From NCBI GenBank assembly GCA_900555045.1, contig USJW01000087.1, positions 1-21,060 on the forward strand: DNA of 21,060 nt, written 5' to 3'. Made by a program: the position numbers and the translations under genes. The notes under the pieces are model-generated. The model had not been told where the DNA came from and did not search any database. It saw nothing but the letters and a program-made list of their open reading frames with translations. Below, one piece after another: positions 1-6,467 of this stretch. Numbering within the stretch: the stretch's first letter is position 1; each line of letters begins with the position of its first letter. The stretch is from an uncultured Clostridium sp. (GTDB taxonomy: Bacteria; Bacillota; Clostridia; Lachnospirales; Lachnospiraceae).

Positions 1-42
1 ATTTCTTGCATTTTAACCACAATTTTTCATATGTTAAAATAC

Positions 43-69
43 AAAAAAAAGAGCGGATTTTGTCCGCTC
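43..69 (-). terminator. Rho-independent terminator of the AraC-family gene
   Basis: On the minus strand a perfect 7-bp stem (GAGCGGA/TCCGCTC, arms at 63-69 and 51-57) with a 5-nt loop is followed directly by eight T residues (43-50). It lies 26 bases beyond the stop codon of the AraC-family gene. The bases to its left (1-42) are AT-rich and I see nothing else in them. Confidence 0.9.
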
Positions 70-94
70 CTCTGCAAATTGTTCAATTTTTGAG

Positions 95-1348
95 CTATAC
101 CCTGACGATTCGTTCCTCCTCAACCGTAACCCGGTTTCGAAACTGCCCCGGAGTCATCAGGCGGTAGCGCAGGAAATTCCGCGCCAGCGCTTTTTCGTTG
201 GAGTACCCCACTTCGATGGCGATCTCAAGCACGCTGCTGTCGGTGTTGCACAGAAGCTCCGACGCCCGGTTCACCCGGATATAGTTTAAAAACTCCGTGA
301 AGTTTTTCTCCACCTGCAAGAGCAGGATCCGGTTTAACTCCTTGGTGGTCATCATAAAGCGGTCCGCAACCGACTGGATCGTCAGCTTCTCCGCAAAGTT
401 TCTATAGATATAGGAGACCACCTGATAGCTGTTTTTATTCACCTTCACCTTGCAGATGTGGTTGATATTCTGATAGATCCTCCTGTAATCATTCACCTTC
501 ATCCCGATTCTGGCGGCGAAGATCTTGCTGATGTGAGCGCTGTCCACAAACCCGAGGATCTCTGCCAACTCCTCCAGCGTGAGATCCGTGTAAAGCAAAA
601 AGTCGATGGTGCGCCCCACTCTCATCTCATTTAACAGGTCAAAGAACGAAAATCCTGTGGTCTTTGTGATGTAACTGCTGATGGAGTTTTCACTCATGTG
701 AAACAGCTGCGACAGCTGCTTTAGCGTCAGCTTTTCGTTTAAGTGGCTGTAGATATATAGCAGAAGCTCACTCTTTGTGACGTCCTTCCCCCGCCTTCTC
801 TCGCCCTCCGACTGGGCGTCGCAGGTATGTAGCATCTCCAAAATCACGCTGACCACCTGATTGAGCAGGTAGGGGCCGTTCTCGTTCTGGCTCTCCTCCC
901 CAAAGGGCTCCACGCCGTTTTCCCTGCGGATCCTGAAAAAATAGTTTTCAAACGTCCGGTAGGCTTCGTCGTCGCACAGCAAAACCGGCGTGTTTTCCAG
1001 CTTTGCGATCAGACACAGGACCTCATTCTGTATATTGTAGTAATTTTTGATCACATCGTTGACGATCTCAAAATTGTAAATCACAAAATGACAGGTCAGT
1101 GTCTCTGTCACCTCCGTGATCTCCGTGATCTGCCAGGGGAGGATCGACACCAGCATCCCTGCGGTCAGCTCGTACTCTCTCTCCTGAATTTTCACTTTCC
1201 CCACGCCCTTTTCAATCAGCCAGAGTCTGGCACTCTGGTGGATCAAGGGCGTAGTGGGCTTATCGATCACTTCCACATTATAACTGCAAAATTTGCTCGG
1301 ATCCTGCCGCGATCTGAGCGAACTCTGTATTTGAATCAAACTTCCCAT
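95..1348 (-). CDS. AraC-family transcriptional regulator with two tandem AraC DNA-binding domains
   Basis: This 417-residue protein is probably a cytoplasmic DNA-binding regulator. Residues 40-92 look like the cupin-type sensor half of AraC proteins. Residues about 192-290 form one AraC-type double helix-turn-helix domain (LTLKQLSQLFHMSENSISSY and a second helix pair ending at NDYRR). Residues about 306-406 form a second such domain with the classic ending (EIAIEVGYSNEKALARNF, then MTPGQFRNR). Most AraC proteins have only one such domain and are near 300 residues, which accounts for the extra length. The ATG start follows a strong GGAGGGG site and a good sigma-A promoter, so the gene is its own unit, separated from spoVAC by a terminator. 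The effector and targets cannot be read from sequence; it may act on a locus left of this window. Confidence 0.88.
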   Translation of the reverse strand: MGSLIQIQSSLRSRQDPSKFCSYNVEVIDKPTTPLIHQSARLWLIEKGVGKVKIQEREYELTAGMLVSILPWQITEITEVTETLTCHFVIYNFEIVNDVIKNYYNIQNEVLCLIAKLENTPVLLCDDEAYRTFENYFFRIRRENGVEPFGEESQNENGPYLLNQVVSVILEMLHTCDAQSEGERRRGKDVTKSELLLYIYSHLNEKLTLKQLSQLFHMSENSISSYITKTTGFSFFDLLNEMRVGRTIDFLLYTDLTLEELAEILGFVDSAHISKIFAARIGMKVNDYRRIYQNINHICKVKVNKNSYQVVSYIYRNFAEKLTIQSVADRFMMTTKELNRILLLQVEKNFTEFLNYIRVNRASELLCNTDSSVLEIAIEVGYSNEKALARNFLRYRLMTPGQFRNRVTVEEERIVRV

Positions 1349-1371
1349 ACGCGTTCCCCTCCATTTTTGCT

Positions 1372-1400
1372 ATTATAACTCCAATTGTTAATTAAATCAA
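1372..1400 (-). promoter_or_regulatory. Sigma-A promoter of the AraC-family gene
   Basis: On the minus strand TTGATT (1395-1400) and a perfect TATAAT (1372-1377) are separated by 17 bp. The start codon of the AraC-family gene lies 24 bases downstream of the -10 box. The promoter sits after the spoVAC terminator, so this gene is transcribed apart from the sporulation operon. Confidence 0.85.
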
Positions 1401-1409
1401 TTTCAACCT

Positions 1410-1461
1410 AAAAGAAGCAGAACAGCGAAATGATACGGGTATCACTCCACTCTTCTGCTTC
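1410..1461 (-). terminator. Terminator closing the spoVA operon after spoVAC
   Basis: On the minus strand a long hairpin is formed by perfect 9-nt outer arms (1453-1461 and 1414-1422) and an inner part that pairs through several G-U pairs around the tip near 1437. A run of four T follows (1410-1413). It begins 8 bases past the spoVAC stop, so the operon ends here. Confidence 0.82.
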
Positions 1462-1468
1462 CCTGTCC

Positions 1469-1930
1469 CTACATTGCCACTAAACCCAGCGCCGTCCCGG
1501 CCCAATACAGAATGCCGAGCACCCAGCTGGCCAAGACCCCGTAGAGGATCACCGGCCCGGCGATGGTGAAGATCTTGCAGCCCACGCCGAACACCTCGCC
1601 CTCAGCGTGAAACTCCACCGCGGGGGCGGCCACGGAGTTGGCAAAGCCCGTGATCGGCACCAGCGCCCCGGCGCCGCCGAACTTCACAATTCTCTGGTAG
1701 ATATTGAGACCCGTCAGAACGACGCTTAGAAGGATCAGCTCCAGGGAGGTCCAGGACCCGGCCGTCTCCTTGTCCATGCCCATATTGTTCGTCATGAGCG
1801 TCATCAGAAGCTGTCCCAGGCAGCAGATGAGGCCGCCCACCAGAAAGGCGCAGGCCATGTTCTTCGCCAGACTGTGGACCGGGGTCACTTCCTTGACGTA
1901 CTCGTCATATTTTTGTTTGTCTACTTCCAA
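1469..1930 (-). CDS. spoVAC: Stage V sporulation protein AC
   Basis: SpoVAC is an inner-forespore-membrane protein that forms the dipicolinic acid/Ca channel with other SpoVA proteins. In Bacillus subtilis it is reported to be mechanosensitive. The 153-residue length matches the family. Diagnostic segments are the AFLVGGLIC block (about 28-36) with the following GQ, and the GAGALVPITGFANS block (about 86-99), between hydrophobic segments. The start codon is TTG, placed 6 bases after an AAGGAG site; the nearest upstream ATG (1944-1946) is out of frame and the next internal ATG would remove the conserved N-terminal part. It is the last gene of the operon, 47 bases after spoVAB. The usual partners spoVAD and spoVAE do not follow it; a terminator does. 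Confidence 0.95.
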   Translation of the reverse strand: MEVDKQKYDEYVKEVTPVHSLAKNMACAFLVGGLICCLGQLLMTLMTNNMGMDKETAGSWTSLELILLSVVLTGLNIYQRIVKFGGAGALVPITGFANSVAAPAVEFHAEGEVFGVGCKIFTIAGPVILYGVLASWVLGILYWAGTALGLVAM

Positions 1931-1977
1931 TTTGTTCTCCTTTCATGCAGAAAATTCCATCCGCCCGCGGCCGCCGC

Positions 1978-2418
1978 CTACGTCTGGGCGCCGAAGCCGT
2001 TCCAGAAATAGATCAGCGCGCCCACCAGCTTTCCCAGCCCGATGGATAAGATCAGGTACTGGAGCCCCACCGCCAGATGGATTCTCCGGCTGATCACCGG
2101 CAGCGCCTTTAGCGTCTCCGCCAGGCTCATCACCAGACAGCCCACGAAGATCCCCACGGAGAGACCGAACACGCCCAGGGCCGCCTGGCCTAAGAGATTC
2201 CCGAGCGGTATGGGAAACTCGTACAGATCCAGAAGATTTCCCAGGACGCCGCCCGCCACAATCACAGTCTCATAGAGAAGAATGTGCTTGCGGGTTCCGG
2301 TCTTTCCCATCAGCCGCGGAAACACGCCGATGATGGCCAGAAATGCGTAAACGCCGGCCGCGATAACGCCGCCGGCGCACAGGCCCGTAAACCCCAGAAA
2401 GAGCTGTCTAAGTAACAT
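1978..2418 (-). CDS. spoVAB: Stage V sporulation protein AB
   Basis: This 146-residue polytopic membrane protein is a SpoVA channel component in the inner forespore membrane, needed for dipicolinic acid uptake into spores. It has four to five hydrophobic segments and family-like stretches such as GVYAFLAIIGVFPRL near the N-terminus and GNLLDLYEFPIPLG in the middle. I place the start at the ATG of MLLRQLF (2416-2418). It has an AGGAG site 10 bases upstream, which lies inside the end of spoVAA, so the two genes overlap by 11 bases. A longer frame starting at 2451 is possible, but it adds an Arg/Glu-rich stretch foreign to the family. Confidence 0.9.
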   Translation of the reverse strand: MLLRQLFLGFTGLCAGGVIAAGVYAFLAIIGVFPRLMGKTGTRKHILLYETVIVAGGVLGNLLDLYEFPIPLGNLLGQAALGVFGLSVGIFVGCLVMSLAETLKALPVISRRIHLAVGLQYLILSIGLGKLVGALIYFWNGFGAQT

Positions 2419-3034
2419 CAATCTTGGACTCCTTTCTGCCGTCCTCCGCAATCAGCGTCTTGCTGATGTTGTCCTCGTACAGGCGCATCTCCACCTCCAG
2501 CGGAGTGGGGTCCGTGTTCAGCTTGTATGCGGCAAAATGGTTGAAGAAGACGATGATGCCCAGAGCCAGCCCGATGGAATAGCTGAGCTCCAGTATGGTG
2601 AACCCACTTGACTCCTGACCCATGATGAGCCGGTAGACCTCGCTGAACACATCCGTCACGCTCACATCGTTGTTGAAGGTCATGATGGCGAAGGCCGCGC
2701 CGCAGAAGCACACCGCGCAGACAAACAGCGTCTTGGCCCACTGCCAGGCGTACATGGGTGGGGTGGACGGCTGATAGGCGATGATGAAGTCCACCTCCCC
2801 CACGTTGTTCACCTGGATCGCTGAGTCCAGCTGCTCCAGCTTCTCAATGACCTCAAGCGCGCTCATCACGTACCGGTGCTTCCGGTTGTCCGTGATGTGC
2901 TTCACCTTCATGGCGTTGCACTTATTCTGGATGTTTTTGTCCTCGCAGTACACCTCGGCCACATCCTTTAGTGCCACATCCTTCACATGAAGCTCCGTGA
3001 TCTGGTTCAGCTTCAGATATACAGTCTTGCTCAT
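2408..3034 (-). CDS. spoVAA: Stage V sporulation protein AA
   Basis: SpoVAA is 208 residues here, close to the usual size. The N-terminal soluble part (about 1-95) is followed by two transmembrane segments near residues 98-120 and 148-168 and a short charged tail. It is part of the SpoVA assembly that moves dipicolinic acid across the inner forespore membrane. The ATG overlaps the stop of the upstream small membrane protein gene as ATGA, which suggests translational coupling, and its own 3' end overlaps spoVAB. Expression should come from the sigma-G-like promoter at 3308-3337 and possibly by read-through from sigF. Confidence 0.93.
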   Translation of the reverse strand: MSKTVYLKLNQITELHVKDVALKDVAEVYCEDKNIQNKCNAMKVKHITDNRKHRYVMSALEVIEKLEQLDSAIQVNNVGEVDFIIAYQPSTPPMYAWQWAKTLFVCAVCFCGAAFAIMTFNNDVSVTDVFSEVYRLIMGQESSGFTILELSYSIGLALGIIVFFNHFAAYKLNTDPTPLEVEMRLYEDNISKTLIAEDGRKESKIDVT

Positions 3035-3249
3035 AATGATCCGTCCACCACAATTGAGGCCGGGTCCGTCACAAAGGCGGGGCAGATCGTATCTGTGTCC
3101 GCCGGCGCTTCCATCTGCACCAGGGTGCCCTCCTTCTCAAAATCCCGTCCGCCAAATCCGGACAGGCAGTACCAGGCGATTGCTCCGAGGATTGCCGCAG
3201 CGGCCACCACAGCGAGCACAGTCCATACATGTTTTCCAAAGCCCATCAT
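3031..3249 (-). CDS. Small single-pass membrane protein encoded between sigF and spoVAA, function unknown
   Basis: I do not recognise this 72-residue protein. Residues about 6-30 form one strongly hydrophobic segment (WTVLAVVAAAAILGAIAWY), preceded by a Lys and followed by a charged, acidic tail of about 40 residues with one Cys (CPAF). It looks like an N-terminal signal anchor with an exported tail. The start is ATG at 3247-3249 (a second ATG follows directly), with AAGGA 11 bases upstream. Its stop overlaps the spoVAA start as ATGA. It is the first gene after a sigma-G-type promoter, which argues that it is real and made in the forespore. A role beside the SpoVA channel is inference from position only. 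Confidence 0.75.
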   Translation of the reverse strand: MMGFGKHVWTVLAVVAAAAILGAIAWYCLSGFGGRDFEKEGTLVQMEAPADTDTICPAFVTDPASIVVDGSL

Positions 3250-3307
3250 TTGACTTCACATCCTTTTCTCATTAAAATTTGTGTTTTCGTTTACTGGCTT
3301 CTGAAAC

Positions 3308-3337
3308 TAGTATGGGTGGCTTTTAATTTTTTTATTC
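3308..3337 (-). promoter_or_regulatory. Sigma-G (late forespore) promoter for the small membrane protein gene and spoVAA-AB-AC
   Basis: On the minus strand GAATA (3333-3337) and CATACTA (3308-3314) are separated by 18 bp. This agrees at every defined position with the Bacillus sigma-G consensus as I recall it (GHATR, 17-18 bp, CATNHTA). It lies just after the sigF stop, and the first start codon downstream is at 3249. In B. subtilis the spoVA operon is sigma-G dependent, so the site fits its genes. Sigma-F recognises a related sequence and could also use it. Confidence 0.75.
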
Positions 3338-3358
3338 TCCACAGAAAAAGGAACTCAT

Positions 3359-4078
3359 TTATGATTCAAAACGCGTTCGCATTGCTTTTAAAATTCGTTT
3401 TTCAAGACGGGACACCTGCACCTGCGAGATTCCCAGATCCTGGGCGATCTGCGACTGGGTCTGGTTGTAGAAGTACCGCCGGACGATGATCTCCCTCTCC
3501 CCTTCCTCCAGGGTGCCAAGGAGCTCCTTTAAAACCATGCGGTTTAAGAGGGCCTCGTGTTCATTGTTCTCCTCCTCCAGCCGGTCCATCAGGCAGAGCT
3601 GGTTGTCGTCGCTGCCGCCCACCGGCCGGTATAAGGACTCCACCTCCGCTCCCGCCTCCATGGACGCGGCCACCTCCTCACGGCTGGCCCCTACCGAGCC
3701 GGCGATCTCCTCGATGGTCGGCTCCCTGCCCAGCTGGTAGGTCATCTCCTCCCTGGCGCATTTCACTTTCAGCCCCAGCTCCTTGATGGAGCGGCTGACC
3801 TTGATCATGCCGTCGTCCCGCAGGAAGCGCTTGATCTCCCCGGTAATCATCGGCACCGCGTAGGTGGAAAATTTTACGTCAAAGGACGTGTCGAATTTGT
3901 CGATGGCCTTCATCAGGCCGATGCTGCCGATCTGAAACAGGTCCTCCACCTCGTAGCCCCGCCCGGTAAAGCGCCTCACAATGCTCCAGACGAGCCCCAC
4001 ATTGTCCATCACCAGCTGGTCCCTGGCCATTTTATCCCCCTCGTGCGCGCGAAGTATCAGTTTTAAGGTCTCATCCAT
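3359..4078 (-). CDS. sigF: RNA polymerase sigma factor SigF (sporulation, forespore-specific)
   Basis: Sigma-F is the first compartment-specific sigma factor of sporulation. It is held by SpoIIAB until SpoIIAA releases it in the forespore. The protein has sigma-70 region 2 (DLFQIGSIGLMKAIDKFD and FSTYAVPMITGEIKRF), region 3, and a region 4 helix-turn-helix near the C-terminus (QIAQDLGISQVQVSRLEKRI). I choose the ATG at 4076-4078 (239 residues), with AGGTG 6 bases upstream. A GTG at 4085-4087, overlapping the spoIIAB stop as GTGA, would add three residues but lacks a ribosome site. It is the third gene of the spoIIA operon. Confidence 0.96.
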   Translation of the reverse strand: MDETLKLILRAHEGDKMARDQLVMDNVGLVWSIVRRFTGRGYEVEDLFQIGSIGLMKAIDKFDTSFDVKFSTYAVPMITGEIKRFLRDDGMIKVSRSIKELGLKVKCAREEMTYQLGREPTIEEIAGSVGASREEVAASMEAGAEVESLYRPVGGSDDNQLCLMDRLEEENNEHEALLNRMVLKELLGTLEEGEREIIVRRYFYNQTQSQIAQDLGISQVQVSRLEKRILKAMRTRFES

Positions 4079-4083
4079 GGCCG

Positions 4084-4536
4084 TCACCTGCCGATGAACT
4101 TCGTCATGGTCACGAGCGTCCCGCTTCCGGGCTTAGATTCCACCTGCACCTCGTCCATAAACGCTTCCATGAAGGAGAAGCCCATGCCGGAGCGCTCCCC
4201 CGAGGTGTCGGTGGTGTACATGGGTTCCATGGCCCGCTTCACATCCGGTATGCCGACCCCGGCGTCCCGCACGCACACGATCAGCGCGCGCTCCTCGCCC
4301 ATCTGGGCCGTGATATCCATGTAGATGATTCCGGACTGCCCGCCGTAGCCGTGGATCACCGCGTTGGTCACCGCCTCGCTGACCGCGGTTTTCACGTCGT
4401 CGATCTCCTCCAGCGTGGGATTTAAGCGGCTCATAAAGACCGCGGTGACCACCCTGGCAAACTCCTCGTTCTGCGACAGGCTGTCTAACTCCAGCCGCAG
4501 GTGCTCTCTCTTTGTCTCCATCTTCTTATCCTCCAT
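4084..4536 (-). CDS. spoIIAB: Anti-sigma F factor SpoIIAB (serine kinase of SpoIIAA)
   Basis: SpoIIAB binds sigma-F and blocks it, and it phosphorylates SpoIIAA. It carries the GHKL ATP-binding fold: N box EAVTNAVIHGY (about 54-64), G1 box RDAGVGIPD (about 90-98) and G2 box GERSGMGFSF (about 113-122). I set the start at the ATG of MEDKKME, 9 bases after a perfect AGGAGG that overlaps the spoIIAA stop. This gives 150 residues, near the family norm. A frame open back to 4587 would begin inside spoIIAA and is unlikely. Confidence 0.95.
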   Translation of the reverse strand: MEDKKMETKREHLRLELDSLSQNEEFARVVTAVFMSRLNPTLEEIDDVKTAVSEAVTNAVIHGYGGQSGIIYMDITAQMGEERALIVCVRDAGVGIPDVKRAMEPMYTTDTSGERSGMGFSFMEAFMDEVQVESKPGSGTLVTMTKFIGR

Positions 4537-4549
4537 TTTTATGTTCCTC

Positions 4550-4891
4550 CTATCCATTGATGGCCGATTCTTTATCTTCAAATCCACGGAGCAGCTTCGC
4601 CATCCCGCCCACAGTCAGGATTCGCCGCACCTGGGCGCCCGCGCCGTAGTAGGTGACCTCCCCGCCGCTGGCCTTCATCTGCTTGTAGCGCCCCAAAAGC
4701 ACGCCGATGCCGGACGAGTCCATAAACTTCGTCCGCGAAAAGTCAAACACGATGCGCCGGATGTAGTTCTCCTCCAGCAGCAGGTCCGTCTCATACTTAA
4801 GATTTTTGCAGTTGTGATGGTCAATCTCCTCCGGCAGGTGGATCACTAGCGCCTGCCCGGCCGCCTCGTAGACGAATGTCTTCACTTCCAT
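4550..4891 (-). CDS. spoIIAA: Anti-sigma F factor antagonist SpoIIAA
   Basis: SpoIIAA is a 113-residue STAS-domain protein. Its unphosphorylated form binds SpoIIAB and frees sigma-F; SpoIIE dephosphorylates it in the forespore. The phosphorylation motif FMDSSGIGVLLGRYK is intact, with Ser59 aligning with Ser58 of B. subtilis. The N-terminal EIDHH also matches the family. An AAAGGAG site lies 10 bases before the ATG. It is the first gene of spoIIAA-spoIIAB-sigF. In Bacillus this operon has a sigma-H promoter; here only 37 bases lie between the start codon and the T-run of the upstream terminator, and I find no convincing sigma-H site there. Confidence 0.95.
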   Translation of the reverse strand: MEVKTFVYEAAGQALVIHLPEEIDHHNCKNLKYETDLLLEENYIRRIVFDFSRTKFMDSSGIGVLLGRYKQMKASGGEVTYYGAGAQVRRILTVGGMAKLLRGFEDKESAING

Positions 4892-4928
4892 ATTCTCTTA
4901 CTCCTTTTCTTCCTTTTTCCGGAACATC

Positions 4929-4975
4929 AAAAAAAGACACCACAAAAGATGGTTCTCATCTCTTGTAGTGTCTTT
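4929..4975 (-). terminator. Terminator after the TPR membrane protein gene, just before spoIIAA
   Basis: On the minus strand two 19-nt arms (4957-4975 and 4933-4951) pair throughout with two G-U pairs around a 5-nt loop, and a run of seven T (4929-4935) closes the structure. It lies 29 bases after the stop of the TPR gene. It is also only 37 bases from the spoIIAA start, so any promoter for spoIIA located upstream would have to read through it. Confidence 0.88.
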
Positions 4976-5004
4976 CATTGCATTTTATCCGTATGTGATC
5001 CCGG

Positions 5005-6309
5005 TCAGTAGCCTCTGGCGTTCTGCGCCTTGGCCGCGTACTCTGAATCCGGGTAGAGGCCCACCACCTGGTCGAACATGGCGTTGGCATTTTCCGTGTC
5101 CCCGGCGTTCTGGTACAGCCGGCCCACATAGTACATGGCCTCCGGGTTGTCCGGCTTGATCTTCAAGCTGGCCTGGTAGTACTCCATGGCCTGGGTGGTA
5201 TTTCCGGCGTTCCACAGCTCGGTTCCCTTGGCTACCAGCACCTGGTACACGTTCGCCGACATGTCCGCCCGTATATCGCTCACGATGGCCTGGATGGACT
5301 CGTCCGTGATCAGCGCGTAGTCCGCGTCCGCGAAGGTCTTGGCCGCGGTGATCATGTCCCCGGACCGGTAGGCCTGCAGCACCCCGATCAGGCTCTGGTA
5401 CTGTGCCATCACGCTGGTGTTTCCGTTCACCAGCTCGTCCAGCTGGCTCTGCACCTTCTTCGCGTCCGCATCCAGCGTGTCGTACTGGTTCTTTAACGCC
5501 TCGTACTGCTGGTTTGCGCTGTTCAGCTTCTGAAGGTACTGGGTCATCTCCTGGTTGTGTTTTTCGTTTAACGCCTTCTCGTTGGCCGGCAGCACCAGGA
5601 AAAAGAAGGCCGCCACGCCGATCACCAGGCCGATCAGGATGTGCAGCACCGTGGATAGACCGGTGTTCTCCTTGTAGGTGGGCGGCATGATCACGTCGTC
5701 GTCCTGCATCTGGCGGTGGGAGAACGCCTTGGTCATGCGCTTCTTCTCCACCTCCGCCCGCCCCGTGTTCTGCTTGACGATGGACATGTAGTACAGCGCC
5801 TTGGGGTTGCTCTTGTCGATCTGTAAGATCTTGTAGAGGGAGCGCCCCGCCTTGGTGTAGTCCTCCCTGCCCATGTAAAGTAAGGCCAACAGCAGGTGAG
5901 CCTTGACGAAGTGTGGCTTCGCCTCCACCACCCGGGCCAGCTGTAAAATCGCCAGGTCGTCGCTGCCGTTCTGCGCATGCCACAGCGCCTGGTTGAAGGT
6001 CTTCACATTCTGACTCTCCACCTCCAGCTGACCGGGCTTTCGCTGGATCTCGTCCAGGTAGTGGTCCGCCAGGTTGTTCTCCGGCTGCAGATTCAGGCTG
6101 ATCACCCACTGAACCAGGGCGTCGGAGACCTCCCCGCTCTCATAGTAGATCAGACCCAGAAGGTTTCTGGCGTCCGTCTGATATTTATTGAAATGCAGAC
6201 TATCCTTTAAGGACTGGGCCGCTCCGGATAGGTCGCGCATCTTTGCCTTTTCCAGGCCCAGATTGTAGTAGCTGTTGGCAATCTGGGCGTTTCTTCTCTG
6301 AATGTCCAT
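5005..6309 (-). CDS. TPR protein with one transmembrane segment and TPRs on both sides
   Basis: The N-terminal part (about residues 10-185) has several tetratricopeptide repeats, for example NSYYNLGLEKAKMRDLSGAA and ALLYMGREDYTKAGRSLYKI. A hydrophobic segment at about 219-241 (ILIGLVIGVAAFFFLVL) is followed by a predicted coiled coil (about 245-295) and more TPRs at the C-terminus (AMYYVGRLYQNAGDTENANA). I infer a cytoplasmic N-terminal TPR block and an extracytoplasmic coiled coil and TPR block. The ATG at 6307-6309 has a weak AGGCGGTGA site that overlaps the stop of the 47-residue gene; a GTG two codons upstream is also possible. It ends the folC transcription unit. No specific function is known to me; a protein-assembly or envelope scaffold is plausible. 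Confidence 0.88.
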   Translation of the reverse strand: MDIQRRNAQIANSYYNLGLEKAKMRDLSGAAQSLKDSLHFNKYQTDARNLLGLIYYESGEVSDALVQWVISLNLQPENNLADHYLDEIQRKPGQLEVESQNVKTFNQALWHAQNGSDDLAILQLARVVEAKPHFVKAHLLLALLYMGREDYTKAGRSLYKILQIDKSNPKALYYMSIVKQNTGRAEVEKKRMTKAFSHRQMQDDDVIMPPTYKENTGLSTVLHILIGLVIGVAAFFFLVLPANEKALNEKHNQEMTQYLQKLNSANQQYEALKNQYDTLDADAKKVQSQLDELVNGNTSVMAQYQSLIGVLQAYRSGDMITAAKTFADADYALITDESIQAIVSDIRADMSANVYQVLVAKGTELWNAGNTTQAMEYYQASLKIKPDNPEAMYYVGRLYQNAGDTENANAMFDQVVGLYPDSEYAAKAQNARGY

Positions 6310-6318
6310 ATTCACCGC

Positions 6319-6462
6319 CTACTTGTCGCTCAAATTCTCCTTGATCAGTTCCATCATGATGTCCGTCATATCCGTCAGATCGCTCTTGACAATGGCGTCC
6401 TCAACGTTCTCAACGTCCAGGCTGGGCTTAAATCGCTCAATCTCTTCCTCAAAGTCTATCAT
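6319..6462 (-). CDS. Small acidic 47-residue protein encoded between folC and the TPR gene
   Basis: This short frame encodes 47 residues beginning MIDFEEEIERFKPSLDVENV and ending in a helix-like MMELIKENLSDK. It starts 5 bases after the folC stop, with AAGGAG 8-9 bases before the ATG, and ends 9 bases before the next ATG. The tight fit between two genes and the good ribosome site support it. It is acidic, has no membrane segment and looks mostly helical. I recall similar short proteins in Lachnospiraceae but know no function. It could be a partner of the TPR protein. Confidence 0.75.
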   Translation of the reverse strand: MIDFEEEIERFKPSLDVENVEDAIVKSDLTDMTDIMMELIKENLSDK

Positions 6463-6467
6463 TCTTA

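Noticed and set aside
1931..1977. GC-rich GCGGCCGC stretch between spoVAB and spoVAC as a terminator
   Set aside because: Self-complementary only over 8 bases and not followed by a T-run; the spoVAC ribosome site comes next, so the genes are likely co-transcribed.
1978..2093. Plus-strand frame antisense to spoVAB/spoVAC
   Set aside because: It is Pro/Arg/Ser-rich, overlaps two clear sporulation genes and has no ribosome site.
4892..4925. Sigma-H promoter directly before spoIIAA (AGGAAGA ... GAATA)
   Set aside because: The spacing is 2-3 bp too short, and transcription would begin in or after the start codon and lose the ribosome site.
4985..6109. 374-residue minus-strand frame overlapping the TPR gene
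   Set aside because: It is the shifted-frame shadow of the TPR gene, rich in Gly/Arg/Glu, with no recognisable domain.
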